DNA from: Rhodocyclales bacterium GT-UBC
Lineage (GTDB): Bacteria; Pseudomonadota; Gammaproteobacteria; Burkholderiales; Rhodocyclaceae
Length of the DNA stretch: 64,000 nucleotides
Direction: 5' to 3'
Assembly (NCBI GenBank): GCA_003583745.1
Contig: QXPY01000007.1
Span: forward strand, 62,001-126,000
The first letter of the stretch is position 1, and the number at the start of each line of letters is the position of its first letter. This document shows positions 44,061 through 53,933 of the stretch, piece by piece. The position numbers were made by a program, and so were the translations under genes. Below the pieces are notes generated by a model. It searched no databases and had not been told where the DNA came from. It saw only the letters and a list, made by a program, of their open reading frames with translations.

Positions 44061-47000
44061 ATGCTGAACGCCCTGATCACCTGGTCGGCGAGAAACCGCT
44101 TCCTGGTCCTGCTGGCGACACTGTTCGTCGTCATCGGCGGCATCGGCTCGATACTGAAGACGCCGCTCGACGCCATCCCCGATCTCTCCGATGCCCAGGT
44201 CATCCTGTACACCGAGTTCCCCGGCCAGGCACCGCAAGTGGTCGAGGACCAGGTCACCTACCCGCTCTCCACCGCCCTGCTTTCGGTGCCTAAATCCAAG
44301 GTCGTACGCGGCTTCTCCTTCTTCGGCGCCTCTTTCGTCTATGTCATTTTCGAGGACGGCACCGACATCTACTGGGCGCGTTCGCGCGTCCTCGAATACG
44401 TCAACTCGGTCTCCGGCAAGCTGCCCAAGGGGGTCACCCCGACGCTCGGTCCGGATGCGACCGGGGTCGGCTGGGTGTACCAATACGCCGTACTGGCCAA
44501 GAACAAGACGCTGGCCGAACTGCGCACCCTGCAGGACTGGTATCTGCGTTACCAGCTGGCCAAGGCGCCGGGTGTCGCCGAGGTGGCCAGCATCGGCGGC
44601 TTCGTCCAGCAATACCAGGTCACCGTCGATCCGGTGAAGCTGCGCGCCTACGGCATTCCGCTGATGCGGGTGGCCGAGGTGATCCGCAACTCGAATCGCG
44701 ATGTCGGCGGCCGCACGCTGGAAATGGCCGAAACCGAATACATGGTGCGCGGCCGCGGCTACCTGAAAGGCCGGGAGGATATCGCCAACCTGGTGCTCAA
44801 GTCGCAGAACGGCACGCCGGTCCGCGTCGCCGATATCGGCCGGGTCGAACTGGTTGCTGACGAGCGGCGCGGCCTGACCGAACTGAATGGCGAAGGCGAA
44901 GTGGTTTCCGGCATCGCGATGTCGCGTTATGGCCAGAATGCGCTGGAAGTGATCCACAACCTGAAGAACAAGGTGAGCGAGATCAGCGCCGGCCTGCCCG
45001 ATGGCGTCAGCATCCAGACCGTCTATGACCGCTCGGAACTGATCGAGCGCGCCATTGCCACGCTCAAGCGCACGCTGGCCGAGGAAAGCCTGATCGTCGC
45101 CCTGGTCTGCATCGTCTTCCTGCTGCATCTGCGTTCGGCGCTGGTCGCCATCCTGATGCTGCCGGTCGGCATTCTCGCCGCTTTCATCGGCATGCACGCC
45201 CTCGGTATCAACGCCAACATCATGAGCCTGGGCGGCATCGCGATTGCCGTCGGGGCGATGATCGACGCCGCCATCGTGATGATCGAAAACGCCCACAAAC
45301 ACCTGGAACGCCTGCCGCCGGGCGGCTCGCGCCAGGAGGCGATCATTGCCGGCTGTCGCGAGGTCGGGCCGGCGTTATTCTTCAGCCTGCTGATCATCAC
45401 CGTCTCCTTCTTGCCGGTGTTTACGCTGGAGTCGCAGGAAGGCCGGCTGTTCGGGCCGCTGGCCTGGACCAAGACCTTCTCGATGGGCGCCGCCGCACTG
45501 CTCTCGGTAACGCTGGTCCCGGTACTGATGCTGCTGTTCGTGCGCGGCCATATCAGGCCGGAGGCGGAAAATCCGGTCAATCGGCTGCTCATCCGCCTGT
45601 ATCGGCCGATCATTGCCGGCGTAATGCACTGGAAGAAGAGCACCATCGCCGCCGCCGTGCTACTGCTGCTGATCAGCATCGTCCCGGCCAACCGGCTGGG
45701 CAGCGAATTCATGCCGACCCTCAACGAAGGCACGCTGTTCTACATGCCGACCACGCTGCCTGGCTTATCGGTTACCAAGGCGGCTGAACTGCTGCAGACC
45801 CAGAACAAGATCATCAAGAGTTTCCCGGAGGTTGCCTCGGTCTATGGCAAGGCCGGGCGGGCACAAACGGCGACCGACCCGGCGCCGCTGGAGATGTTCG
45901 AAACGGTGATCAACCTCAAGCCGGAATCGGCCTGGCGGGCCGGCATGACGACCGACAAGCTGATTGCCGAACTCGACAAGGCCTTGCAGTTTCCCGGCGT
46001 GGCCAATTCCTGGACGATGCCGATCAAGGCGCGCATCGACATGTTGTCTACCGGCATCCGCACGCCGATCGGCATCAAGCTGTTCGGTACCGATCTGGCC
46101 GAGATGGAGCGCGCCGCCAAGGACATCGAGCGCGTCGTCAAGACCGTTCCGGGAACCAGCAGCGCTTTTGCCGAACGGATTACCGGCGGCTTTTACCTCG
46201 ATATCGTCCCCGACCAGCGGGCACTGGCCCGCTACGGCCTGAGCAGCGGCGAAGTAATGGACGTGGTGGCCGCGGCACTGGGCGGCGAAATGGTGACCAC
46301 CACGGTCGAAGGCCGCGAGCGCTTCGGCGTGACCGTGCGTTACCCGCGCGACCTGCGCAGCGATCCGCAAGCCATCGGCCGCGAGGTGCTGGTACCGGTT
46401 CCCGCCGAAATGGGCGGCACCGCCAGCATGGTGCCGCTCGGCCAACTGGCGGAAGTCCGGATCACCACCGGCGCCCCGGCCATTCGTACCGAGAACGCCC
46501 TGCTTTCAGCCTACATCTATGTCGATATCCGCGAGCGCGACATCGGTTCGTATGTCGCCGAGGCGAGAAAGGCCGTCGAAAGCCAGGTCAAGCTGCCGGC
46601 TGGCACTTACCTGACCTGGAGCGGCCAGTTCGAGTACATGGAACGAGCCATCGAAAAACTCAAGGTCGTCGTCCCGGTCACGCTGCTGATCATCTTCCTG
46701 CTGCTTTACCTGAACTTCCGCCGCCTGACCGAAACGCTGATTGTCATGCTCTCCGTGCCGTTCGCGCTGGTCGGCGGCATCTGGCTGATGTGGCTGCTCG
46801 GTTACAACCTCTCGGTTGCTGCGGCCATCGGCTTCATCGCACTGGCCGGCGTGGCGGCCGAGACCGGGGTCATCATGCTGATCTACCTCGACCACGCCTG
46901 GCAGCAGATCCGGACGCAGCGCAGCGCGGAAGGCGGCACGCCGAGCGTCGCCGACCTCTACGCGGCAGTCATGGAAGGCGCCGTCGAACGCGTTCGCCCC

Positions 47001-47192
47001 AAGATGATGACGGTGACGGCGATCATGGCCGGACTGCTGCCCATCCTGTGGGGCAGTGGTACCGGTTCGGAGGTGATGAGCCGGATTGCCGCACCGATGG
47101 TCGGCGGCATGATCTCGTCGACCGTACTGACCCTGGCCGTGATCCCGGCGCTCTACGCGCTGATCATGCAAAGACGGATCGAGCGCGGCTAG
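44061..47192 (+). CDS. cusA: Cu(I)/Ag(I) efflux RND pump CusA
   Basis: Inner-membrane proton-driven pump of 1043 residues, heavy-metal-efflux subfamily. It has two groups of membrane helices, the first after a single helix at 10-30, and the proton-relay block GAMIDAAIVMIENAHKHLE. Methionines in YMPTTLPG, PLEMFETVI and IDMLSTGI correspond to the three-Met Cu(I)/Ag(I) site of E. coli CusA, which argues for monovalent metals over Zn/Co/Cd. ATG 44061 is chosen because MLNALITWSARNRF is the family beginning. It overlaps the convergent DUF3820 gene by four bases. Confidence 0.95.
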   Translation: MLNALITWSARNRFLVLLATLFVVIGGIGSILKTPLDAIPDLSDAQVILYTEFPGQAPQVVEDQVTYPLSTALLSVPKSKVVRGFSFFGASFVYVIFEDGTDIYWARSRVLEYVNSVSGKLPKGVTPTLGPDATGVGWVYQYAVLAKNKTLAELRTLQDWYLRYQLAKAPGVAEVASIGGFVQQYQVTVDPVKLRAYGIPLMRVAEVIRNSNRDVGGRTLEMAETEYMVRGRGYLKGREDIANLVLKSQNGTPVRVADIGRVELVADERRGLTELNGEGEVVSGIAMSRYGQNALEVIHNLKNKVSEISAGLPDGVSIQTVYDRSELIERAIATLKRTLAEESLIVALVCIVFLLHLRSALVAILMLPVGILAAFIGMHALGINANIMSLGGIAIAVGAMIDAAIVMIENAHKHLERLPPGGSRQEAIIAGCREVGPALFFSLLIITVSFLPVFTLESQEGRLFGPLAWTKTFSMGAAALLSVTLVPVLMLLFVRGHIRPEAENPVNRLLIRLYRPIIAGVMHWKKSTIAAAVLLLLISIVPANRLGSEFMPTLNEGTLFYMPTTLPGLSVTKAAELLQTQNKIIKSFPEVASVYGKAGRAQTATDPAPLEMFETVINLKPESAWRAGMTTDKLIAELDKALQFPGVANSWTMPIKARIDMLSTGIRTPIGIKLFGTDLAEMERAAKDIERVVKTVPGTSSAFAERITGGFYLDIVPDQRALARYGLSSGEVMDVVAAALGGEMVTTTVEGRERFGVTVRYPRDLRSDPQAIGREVLVPVPAEMGGTASMVPLGQLAEVRITTGAPAIRTENALLSAYIYVDIRERDIGSYVAEARKAVESQVKLPAGTYLTWSGQFEYMERAIEKLKVVVPVTLLIIFLLLYLNFRRLTETLIVMLSVPFALVGGIWLMWLLGYNLSVAAAIGFIALAGVAAETGVIMLIYLDHAWQQIRTQRSAEGGTPSVADLYAAVMEGAVERVRPKMMTVTAIMAGLLPILWGSGTGSEVMSRIAAPMVGGMISSTVLTLAVIPALYALIMQRRIERG

Positions 47193-47434
47193 AGGACTTT
47201 CTGCCGGGCCAGCAAAGCAGCCGCCTCCGGACGCAGGGGGCGGAGCAGCGCCGACAAGCCGTTGTGATCGATTTCCTGCATCAAGGCCAGCAATTTGCCC
47301 AGTTCGCCCTTCGGGAATCCTTCGCGGGCGAACCAGTTGAGATAGTGACCGGGCAAATCGGCAATCAGGCGGCCTTTGTACTTGCCATATGGCATGGTGG
47401 TGGTAAGCAGTTTCAAGAGATGCGCGCTGTCCAT
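47189..47434 (-). CDS. DUF3820 family protein
   Basis: 81 residues with the family block MPYGKYKGRLIADLPGHYLNWF. Similar domains are found near exonuclease-like proteins, but the function is unknown. It is convergent with cusA, sharing four bases. Confidence 0.85.
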   Translation of the reverse strand: MDSAHLLKLLTTTMPYGKYKGRLIADLPGHYLNWFAREGFPKGELGKLLALMQEIDHNGLSALLRPLRPEAAALLARQKVL

Positions 47435-47493
47435 GCCGGTTCGGGATGCAATTGATCAGGCGCGATTATAGAGGCCTCGCTGCGCCCCCTGAG

Positions 47494-47808
47494 TCAGTGG
47501 ACATAAATACCGGGCGCCTGTATTACGACGGATGGTGGCTGGAAAAGTACCGCCGGTGGCGGCAGAAGCGGCAAGGCGACACGTGCCTCCCGGCAAACCT
47601 GGCGCTCGCGGTAATATCCGGCACGGTCATAAGCGCCTTCGATCCAGCACCCCGGACCGGCATAACGCGGCGGATATCGGTCATGATGATGCCGATGCTC
47701 CCGATGACGATGGTTATGCCAGCCATCCTCGTCGCGGTGAGCCAGGGCTGGCATGGCCGAGCAACCGATCAGGGCAAATAGCAGAATCTTGAGTGCGCGC
47801 TGTTTCAT
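47494..47808 (-). CDS. small exported His-rich protein
   Basis: 104 residues with a signal peptide (about 1-23, cut near ALA). The mature N-terminus is loaded with histidine (HNHRHREHRHHH, about 31-42), then come two cysteines (GCW, QVC) that may form a disulfide, and a Pro/Val-rich C-terminus (PPAVLFQPPSVVIQ). No family named. The neighbouring copper locus makes a metal-buffering role plausible, though it lies on the other strand and after cusA. Confidence 0.7.
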   Translation of the reverse strand: MKQRALKILLFALIGCSAMPALAHRDEDGWHNHRHREHRHHHDRYPPRYAGPGCWIEGAYDRAGYYRERQVCREARVALPLLPPPAVLFQPPSVVIQAPGIYVH

Positions 47809-47855
47809 TTGATTAACCTGTGGCGTGAATTCGAAATGGTGGATATAGCAGCAAG

Positions 47856-48260
47856 CTAGTGCGTGTCGCCTGACCAGAAACGACGCACGTCTTCGGCGTC
47901 GATTCGCCCCGAACGCAGCCCCTCGTCCAGGACAAGTCGGGCATCCTCGTGCCGGCCATAAGTGCGATAAATCTCGGCCTCCTGCAGCGGCGAGAGCGAT
48001 TCATTGACAATCAGCGCCTCGACTTCGGGAAACTGCTCTCCCGGAAAAACGTCGGCCAACGGGATGACGCCAATGGAATCGGCGCCATTCGCCAAACCGG
48101 CCTGCTGGCGCCGTTGTTTCAGCAATTGCAAGCCAACGAGGACATTGAATCCGAACGAGGTAGCAACGAGGAAAGTAATCAGGGTATTGAAAGTCATCAT
48201 GGTGGCGCAGGGCATGAGCCGGAATGTTCTTTGCAAAATCCTTTGCAAGCCACGTGCCAT
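47856..48260 (-). CDS. membrane-anchored FimV C-terminal-like protein
   Basis: Up to 134 residues. One membrane helix (about 24-44, in LITFLVATSFGFNVLVG) precedes a short cytoplasmic part with LQEAEIYRTYGRHEDARLVLDEGL, close to the TPR-like C-terminal repeat of FimV. The long FimV LysM/middle region is absent. The start is uncertain: ATG 48260, or ATGs 15 and 20 codons later. Confidence 0.55.
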   Translation of the reverse strand: MARGLQRILQRTFRLMPCATMMTFNTLITFLVATSFGFNVLVGLQLLKQRRQQAGLANGADSIGVIPLADVFPGEQFPEVEALIVNESLSPLQEAEIYRTYGRHEDARLVLDEGLRSGRIDAEDVRRFWSGDTH

Positions 48261-48463
48261 GAAAATAACTCACTGATTTGAATAACAAATCCTGCCGAAC
48301 CTCAGCAAAGCGCAGCGGCCAATTGTCGCCTGACGGCGACACGCCCCGCCTTAGGCAAGGCAAGCAATTGATTTATTGGAATTTTTCTTGTCACGTTAGA
48401 GCGACAACAAGCCAATTGACGGAAAAATGGAGATCGCCAGCCGCGCCGCGTAAAATCTCGGCG

Positions 48464-48697
48464 ATGAAAAAACAAACGATTTGTCGAACCCTGCTTTGCC
48501 TGACACTGGGCGCCTGCGCCCTGCGCCCAGGCTGGCACTGGGAAAAAGCAGGCGCCAGCGAGCAGGAACTGGCATTCGACCAGAATCAATGTAAAGCCAA
48601 GGTCTATGCTGGTAACGCGGGCGTGGTCACCAATGAAACCGTGCGCCGGATGTTCATCTGCATGGAAGCCAAGGGCTGGAAAAAGCTCGAGGACTGA
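48464..48697 (+). CDS. small lipoprotein, unknown function
   Basis: 77 residues from ATG 48464. A short signal peptide ends in LTLGAC, with Cys18 as the likely lipidated residue. The mature part is small, with two more cysteines (NQCKAK, MFICMEAKGW) spaced about 23 apart. The pattern of Cys and C-terminal GWK resembles many small glycine-zipper-less lipoproteins annotated as hypothetical. Longer frame upstream was rejected for lack of a signal sequence. Confidence 0.65.
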   Translation: MKKQTICRTLLCLTLGACALRPGWHWEKAGASEQELAFDQNQCKAKVYAGNAGVVTNETVRRMFICMEAKGWKKLED

Positions 48698-48718
48698 AGC
48701 CCCAGACCGCTCTCCGGC

Positions 48719-49723
48719 TCAGACCAGTTCCTGGCGCATCAGTTCGCTTTTGACATAAGCGTAAAAAACTGGTGCGACAGCAATGCCGGGGATGCCGAAG
48801 GCAGCTTCCATGAGGAGCATCGCCAACAGCATTTCCCATGCCTTGGCACTGATCTGATGACCGAGAATTCGTGCCGACAGGAAATATTCGGCCTTGTGCA
48901 GCACGACGAGGAAAATCAACGCGGAGAATGCTGCATTGAATGACACAGAAGCGCTGACCACGATGATGATGCTGTTCGAAATCAGGTTGCCGACTACCGG
49001 CAAGATACCGACGATCAGCGTGATGGCCAGCATCGTCTTGACGAACGGCAGGTGGATATCGGCCAGCGGCAACACGATGGCGAGATAAATCGCGGTAAAC
49101 GCGGTATTGATCAGAGATATCTTGCCCTGCCCGATCACGACCCGTCCGAAGGACTCGTAGAATAGCGCAGCTCGCTGCCGCAAGGCGACCGCCAGGGGAC
49201 GGGCGTCGGGGGCTTGGCTGGTGGCACTGACCGCAACCATGGCACCGAGAATGCCACCGATCAGGACATGTACGAAGGCCACACCCAGTTCCTTCCCCAC
49301 TCCCTTCACTTCGGCGCTGTGCTCATGCAGCCAGGAAACCACCAGGCTGCGCAGTTCATCGCCCGACCCTGGCAGATACTGGGTAATCCAGGCCGGCAGC
49401 GTGGCATTCGCGCCATCGACGATCTCCGCCAGTTTGTCCCAAAGCAGAGGCAAGCCAGCCGTATCGCTGCTTTTCAGATGAAACAACAGGGCATACGCGG
49501 CCAGCGTCACCATGGTCACGACGACGGCGCCAACAATGGCGGTCGCGGCGATCCGGCCGGCTCGTCCGGCAAACATCCGGGCGAGCAACGGCGCCAGTTT
49601 GCTGATAACGGTATAGACCAACATCCCGGCAAACAAGGCCGAAACGAGATTCAAATGAATCGCTGCGAAGAGCAAGGCCGCAGCGATGAAATAGCTGGCA
49701 AATTCAACGGAACGTTTTGTCAT
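48719..49723 (-). CDS. AI-2E family transporter
   Basis: Membrane protein of 334 residues with about seven or eight helices, the AI-2E (PerM/TqsA) fold. Family blocks: GILPVVGNLISNS and SARILGHQISAKAWEMLLAM. Some relatives export autoinducer-2, others exchange sodium and protons; no luxS is visible to choose. It stands alone, converging with the lipoprotein gene. Confidence 0.88.
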   Translation of the reverse strand: MTKRSVEFASYFIAAALLFAAIHLNLVSALFAGMLVYTVISKLAPLLARMFAGRAGRIAATAIVGAVVVTMVTLAAYALLFHLKSSDTAGLPLLWDKLAEIVDGANATLPAWITQYLPGSGDELRSLVVSWLHEHSAEVKGVGKELGVAFVHVLIGGILGAMVAVSATSQAPDARPLAVALRQRAALFYESFGRVVIGQGKISLINTAFTAIYLAIVLPLADIHLPFVKTMLAITLIVGILPVVGNLISNSIIIVVSASVSFNAAFSALIFLVVLHKAEYFLSARILGHQISAKAWEMLLAMLLMEAAFGIPGIAVAPVFYAYVKSELMRQELV

Positions 49724-49821
49724 GGATAGGGCACGCGCTGGTTATCGAAAACAGTGTAGCCATGCCCCACTCATGCCCGCTGTAGCCGAATGTAACGAGG
49801 CCTTACACTCGACGCAGCGGC

Positions 49822-50358
49822 TCACGCCAAATCGCGGAAAGCCTTGCCAATCGCATCCTTGGCCGACAAGGTCGGTTCGCCCTCGATGGGCCAGTCGATG
49901 GCCAGGTCGGGATCGTTCCAGGCGATGCAACGCTCGTGCTGAGGCGCGTAGTAGTCGGTCGTCTTGTAGAGGAACTCGGCGTAATCGGAGAGCACCACGA
50001 AGCCATGCGCAAAACCGGGCGGCACCCAGAGCTGCCGCTTGTTGTCGGCGGACAGCACCTCGCCGACCCACTTGCCGTAACTGGCCGAACCCGGCCGAAT
50101 ATCGACCGCGACGTCGAATACGCTACCGGCGGCGACGCGAACCAGCTTGCCTTGCGGCTGTTCGACTTGGTAATGCAGGCCGCGTAGGACGTTCCTGGCC
50201 GAGCGCGAATGGTTGTCCTGGACGAACTCGACCGACAGACCGGTCAATTTCTGGAAAACCCGCTGATTGAAGCTCTCGAAGAAGAAGCCGCGCTCGTCAC
50301 CGAACACCTTCGGTTCGAACACGATCACGTCCGGAATATGCGTTTGCTTCGCCTGCAT
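49822..50358 (-). CDS. rfbC: dTDP-4-dehydrorhamnose 3,5-epimerase
   Basis: Third step of dTDP-rhamnose synthesis. The 178 residues of cupin fold include RGLHYQ (catalytic His), the Asp of the pair in DVAVDIRPG, and the Tyr in TTDYYAP. Full length. It shares one base with the end of rfbA. It is the last gene of rfbB-A-C; rfbD is not present. Confidence 0.95.
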   Translation of the reverse strand: MQAKQTHIPDVIVFEPKVFGDERGFFFESFNQRVFQKLTGLSVEFVQDNHSRSARNVLRGLHYQVEQPQGKLVRVAAGSVFDVAVDIRPGSASYGKWVGEVLSADNKRQLWVPPGFAHGFVVLSDYAEFLYKTTDYYAPQHERCIAWNDPDLAIDWPIEGEPTLSAKDAIGKAFRDLA

Positions 50359-51236
50359 TAAAACACCCGTTCTGCCAACAAACTTTTCAAATACTGCCCG
50401 TAGGGATTCTTCAGCATCGGTTGCGCCAGGGTTTCGAGTTGCTGCGCATCGATCCAGCCCTTGCGATAAGAAATTTCCTCAGGACAGGCGATTTTCAGCC
50501 CCTGCCTTTTCTCGATGGTAGCGATGAACTGGCTGGCATCAAGCAAGCTTTCATGCGTCCCGGTATCGAGCCAGGCATGTCCCCGGCCCATGACCTGCAC
50601 ATTCAACTGATTGCGTTCGAGATAGACGCGATTCAGGTCGGTGATTTCCAGTTCGCCCCGTGGCGATGGCTTCAGGTCGCGGGCAATATCGACCACCTGG
50701 TTGTCGTAGAAATACAGACCGGTCACGGCGTAATGCGATTTCGGCTGAACCGGCTTCTCTTCAAGGCTGACGGCCCGGCCGGTGGCGTCGAACTCGACCA
50801 CGCCGTAACGTTCCGGATCATGCACATGGTAGGCGAAAACCGTGGCACCGTTCTCCTGACGACCGGCCGCTTCCAGATCATGGGCAAACTCATGTCCGTA
50901 GAAGATGTTATCGCCCAGCACCAGTGCACTGTCGCCGTTGCCGACAAACTCGCGGCCAATGATGAAGGCCTGGGCCAGGCCATCCGGACTGGGTTGTACG
51001 GCATAGTGCAGGGACAAGCCCCACTGGCCTCCGTCACCGAGCAATTGCTGGAAGCGCGGCGTATCCTGCGGCGTCGAGATGATCAGAATGTCACGAATAC
51101 CAGCCAGCATCAGCGTGCTGAGCGGATAGTAGATCATTGGCTTGTCGTGAATCGGCAGCAATTGCTTGGAAACCGCCAAGGTCACGGGATACAAGCGGGT
51201 TCCGGATCCACCGGCCAGGATGATGCCTTTACGCAT
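50358..51236 (-). CDS. rfbA: glucose-1-phosphate thymidylyltransferase
   Basis: Makes dTDP-glucose from glucose-1-phosphate and dTTP. The 292 residues begin with the nucleotidyltransferase signature [15 protein letters not shown], then [14 protein letters not shown] and [10 protein letters not shown]. Length and text are those of RfbA/RmlA. It lies 33 bases after rfbB. Confidence 0.96.
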   Translation of the reverse strand: MRKGIILAGGSGTRLYPVTLAVSKQLLPIHDKPMIYYPLSTLMLAGIRDILIISTPQDTPRFQQLLGDGGQWGLSLHYAVQPSPDGLAQAFIIGREFVGNGDSALVLGDNIFYGHEFAHDLEAAGRQENGATVFAYHVHDPERYGVVEFDATGRAVSLEEKPVQPKSHYAVTGLYFYDNQVVDIARDLKPSPRGELEITDLNRVYLERNQLNVQVMGRGHAWLDTGTHESLLDASQFIATIEKRQGLKIACPEEISYRKGWIDAQQLETLAQPMLKNPYGQYLKSLLAERVF

Positions 51237-51269
51237 TGATATTTCGCCTTTTAAAGGGATGACACAGTA

Positions 51270-52331
51270 TCAGGCACCGTACTGCTTGCCCAACCACTCA
51301 CGGTAGGCTCCGCTGGTAACGTTGGCCACCCAGGACTGGTTATCGAGGTACCACTGAACTGTTTTCCGGATGCCGGTCTCGAAGGTTTCGAGCGGCCGCC
51401 AGCCCAATTCGCGCTCCAGCTTGCTGGCATCGATGGCATAACGCCGATCGTGCCCCGGACGATCCTTGACGTAGGTAATTTGCGTCCGGTAGGACTCTCC
51501 GTCCTGGCGCGGGCTCAATTCGTCGAGGATGGAACACAGCGTATTCACTACTTCGATGTTGGCCTTCTCGTTCCAGCCACCGACGTTGTAGGTCTCGCCC
51601 AGACGGCCGGCTTCCAGCACCCGACGGATCGCGGCACAATGATCCTTGACGTACAGCCAGTCGCGAATCTGCATGCCATCGCCGTAGATCGGCAGCGACT
51701 TGCCGGCCAGCGCATTGTGGATGACGAGTGGAATCAGTTTTTCCGGGAAATGGTAAGGCCCGTAGTTGTTCGAGCAATTGGTGGTCAATACCGGCAAACC
51801 ATAGGTGTGATCGTAGGCGCGAACAAGGTGATCGCTCGCCGCCTTGCTTGCAGAATAGGGACTATTCGGCTCATAGCGGTTGTTTTCATTGAAGGCCGGC
51901 GCGTCCTTTTCCAGCGAACCGTAAACTTCGTCCGTCGACACGTGCAGAAAGCGGAATGCCGCTTGCCGGTCAGCGGGTAGTTTCCCAAAGTAAGCACGCA
52001 CCGCTTCGAGAAGACGGAAGGTGCCGACGATGTTGGTCTGGATAAAATCCTCCGGACCATGAATGCTGCGATCGACATGTGACTCGGCAGCGAAATTGAT
52101 GACAGCCCGTGGCTGATGCTCGTCGAGCAAACGTGCCACCAGTTCGCCATCGCCGATACTCCCGGCCACGAAGACATGGCGCGCATCGCCTTGCAGGGAA
52201 GCGAGGTTTTCCAGATTTCCGGCATAGGTCAGGGCATCGAGCGTGACGACCTTCTCGTCCGACGCCGCCAGCCAATCGAGAACAAAATTACTGCCGATAA
52301 AGCCGGCTCCACCGGTCACAATCACGCACAT
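51270..52331 (-). CDS. rfbB: dTDP-glucose 4,6-dehydratase
   Basis: Second step of dTDP-rhamnose synthesis. The 353 residues show NAD motif [11 protein letters not shown], the [13 protein letters not shown] block with catalytic Asp-Glu, and [12 protein letters not shown] with the Tyr/Lys pair. ATG 52331 is preferred over a TTG two codons upstream; GGTGAT lies before it. First gene of the rfb unit. Confidence 0.96.
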   Translation of the reverse strand: MCVIVTGGAGFIGSNFVLDWLAASDEKVVTLDALTYAGNLENLASLQGDARHVFVAGSIGDGELVARLLDEHQPRAVINFAAESHVDRSIHGPEDFIQTNIVGTFRLLEAVRAYFGKLPADRQAAFRFLHVSTDEVYGSLEKDAPAFNENNRYEPNSPYSASKAASDHLVRAYDHTYGLPVLTTNCSNNYGPYHFPEKLIPLVIHNALAGKSLPIYGDGMQIRDWLYVKDHCAAIRRVLEAGRLGETYNVGGWNEKANIEVVNTLCSILDELSPRQDGESYRTQITYVKDRPGHDRRYAIDASKLERELGWRPLETFETGIRKTVQWYLDNQSWVANVTSGAYREWLGKQYGA

Positions 52332-52440
52332 AGCCAAATCACCATCAATCGAAGAATGCCATTATCAACGAACCGGTTTGTCGGGGAAACGAATCAGGCC
52401 AACAAATTCAATTCAAATTTGCATTGTCGTTACCGATAAC

Positions 52441-52462
52441 AAAAAAGCACCCATTTGGGTGC
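52441..52462 (-). terminator. tRNA-Ser terminator
   Basis: GCACCC and GGGTGC around an ATTT loop, followed on the minus strand by six T. It begins 17 bases after the tRNA 3' end. Confidence 0.88.
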
Positions 52463-52478
52463 TTATTTGTTCGTTATC

Positions 52479-52571
52479 TGGCGGAGACGGAGGGATTCGA
52501 ACCCTCGATGCAGGTTTTGCCCGCATGCTCCCTTAGCAGGGGAGTGCCTTCGACCTCTCGGCCACGTCTCC
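52479..52571 (-). tRNA. tRNA-Ser (anticodon GCT)
   Basis: A 93-base class II tRNA with a long variable arm and encoded CCA (TGG at 52479-52481 on the plus strand). The acceptor pairs GGAGACG/CGTCTCC, the T arm has GGTTCGAATCC, and the anticodon loop is CTGCTAA. It decodes AGC/AGU. Its terminator follows. Confidence 0.96.
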
Positions 52572-52628
52572 GTTTCCAGACTTCAACGAGGCGCGCATCA
52601 TATAGGTTTCGCGCCGTTTGGTCAAACC

Positions 52629-53849
52629 TTACTGATCAAGACCAAAAGTACGGTGCAGAACGCGCACGGCCAGTTCCAGATACTTCTCGTCGAGAACGAC
52701 GGAAATCTTGATTTCCGAGGTCGAAATCATCTGGATATTGATCCCTTCGTCAGCCAGGGCCTTGAACATCTTGGAGGCAACACCCGGGTGCGAACGCATG
52801 CCGACACCAACCGCGGAGACTTTGCAGATCTTGTTGTCACCGGTGATCTCACGAGCGCCCAGCTTGGCCTTGGTTTCTTCGAGGATGGCCTTGGCCTTGG
52901 CGAAGTCGCCGCGATTGACGGTGAACGAAAAATCGGTGGAGCCATCATGACCGACGTTCTGAATGATCATATCGACATCGATATTGGCATCGGCAATCGA
53001 ACCCAGAATCTGGTAGGCAATGCCCGGGGTATCCGGAACGCCCAGCATGGTCAGCTTGGCTTCGTCGCGATTGAAGGCGATACCGGAGATGATCGGTTGT
53101 TCCATGTTCTTGTCTTCCTCAACAGTGATCAGCGTACCTTCCCCTTCCTCCTGGAAGCTGGAAAGAACGCGCAGTTTGACCTTGTACTTGCCGGCGAATT
53201 CGACCGAGCGAATCTGCAGCACCTTGGAGCCCAGGCTGGCCATTTCCAGCATTTCCTCGAAAGTGATGGTATCGAGCTTCCTGGCTTCCGGCACAACGCG
53301 CGGATCGGTGGTATAGACGCCGTCGACATCGGTATAGATCTGGCACTCGTCTGCCTTCAAGGCAGCCGCCAGCGCAACACCGGAGGTATCAGAGCCGCCG
53401 CGCCCCAGCGTCGTGATATTGCCGTGCTCATCAACCCCTTGGAAACCTGCCACCACGACCACCATACCGGCTTCGAGGTCGCGCCGCATGTTGGATTCGT
53501 CGATCGACAGAATACGAGCCTTGGTGAAGGTGCTGTCAGTCAGCACTTTTACCTGGCCGCCGGTATAACTGCGGGCCGGCACGCCGATGTCCTTGAGCGC
53601 CATCGACAACAAGCCAATGGTCACTTGCTCGCCCGTCGAGCAGATCTGGTCCAGCTCGCGCGGATCGGGATTGGCCTGCACTTCCTTGGCCAGTGCGATC
53701 AACTTGTTGGTTTCACCGCTCATTGCGGAAACAACCACCACGACCTGGTGGCCCTGCGCGTGGAACTTGGCTACACGCTTTGCGACATTCTTGATCCGCT
53801 CGGGATTACCGACCGAAGTGCCGCCGTACTTTTGAACAATCAACGCCAT
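52629..53849 (-). CDS. lysC: aspartate kinase
   Basis: Phosphorylates aspartate, the entry to lysine, threonine and methionine synthesis. The 406 residues comprise the kinase domain (1-240, with VQKYGGTSV, RGGSDTSGVALAAAL and DVDGVYTTDPR) and two ACT domains (about 265-400). This is the betaproteobacterial LysC of usual length; feedback sensitivity would reside in the ACT domains. It is 57 bases upstream of tRNA-Ser, both on the minus strand, and separated from it by no clear terminator. Confidence 0.97.
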   Translation of the reverse strand: MALIVQKYGGTSVGNPERIKNVAKRVAKFHAQGHQVVVVVSAMSGETNKLIALAKEVQANPDPRELDQICSTGEQVTIGLLSMALKDIGVPARSYTGGQVKVLTDSTFTKARILSIDESNMRRDLEAGMVVVVAGFQGVDEHGNITTLGRGGSDTSGVALAAALKADECQIYTDVDGVYTTDPRVVPEARKLDTITFEEMLEMASLGSKVLQIRSVEFAGKYKVKLRVLSSFQEEGEGTLITVEEDKNMEQPIISGIAFNRDEAKLTMLGVPDTPGIAYQILGSIADANIDVDMIIQNVGHDGSTDFSFTVNRGDFAKAKAILEETKAKLGAREITGDNKICKVSAVGVGMRSHPGVASKMFKALADEGINIQMISTSEIKISVVLDEKYLELAVRVLHRTFGLDQ

Positions 53850-53877
53850 GGATTTGCCCGGTTAAACGTTGTAGAGA

Positions 53878-53908
53878 CGAAAAAAGAGGGTGGATTTTAC
53901 CCCACCCT
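53878..53908 (-). terminator. terminator after the HDAC-like gene
   Basis: On the minus strand AGGGTGG and CCACCCT pair over an 8-base loop, followed by CTTTTTTC. It lies 25 bases beyond the HDAC-like stop and just before lysC. Confidence 0.88.
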
Positions 53909-53933
53909 GCCTCGATTCAGAAGAATTAAGCGC

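Noticed and set aside
42338-44257. 639-codon minus-strand frame
   Set aside because: Mirror of cusB; low-complexity Ala/Arg/Asp text typical of antisense in GC-rich genes.
48324-48341. TGTCGCC/GGCGACA hairpin before the small lipoprotein
   Set aside because: Short stem with no T tract and no clear target; may be chance.
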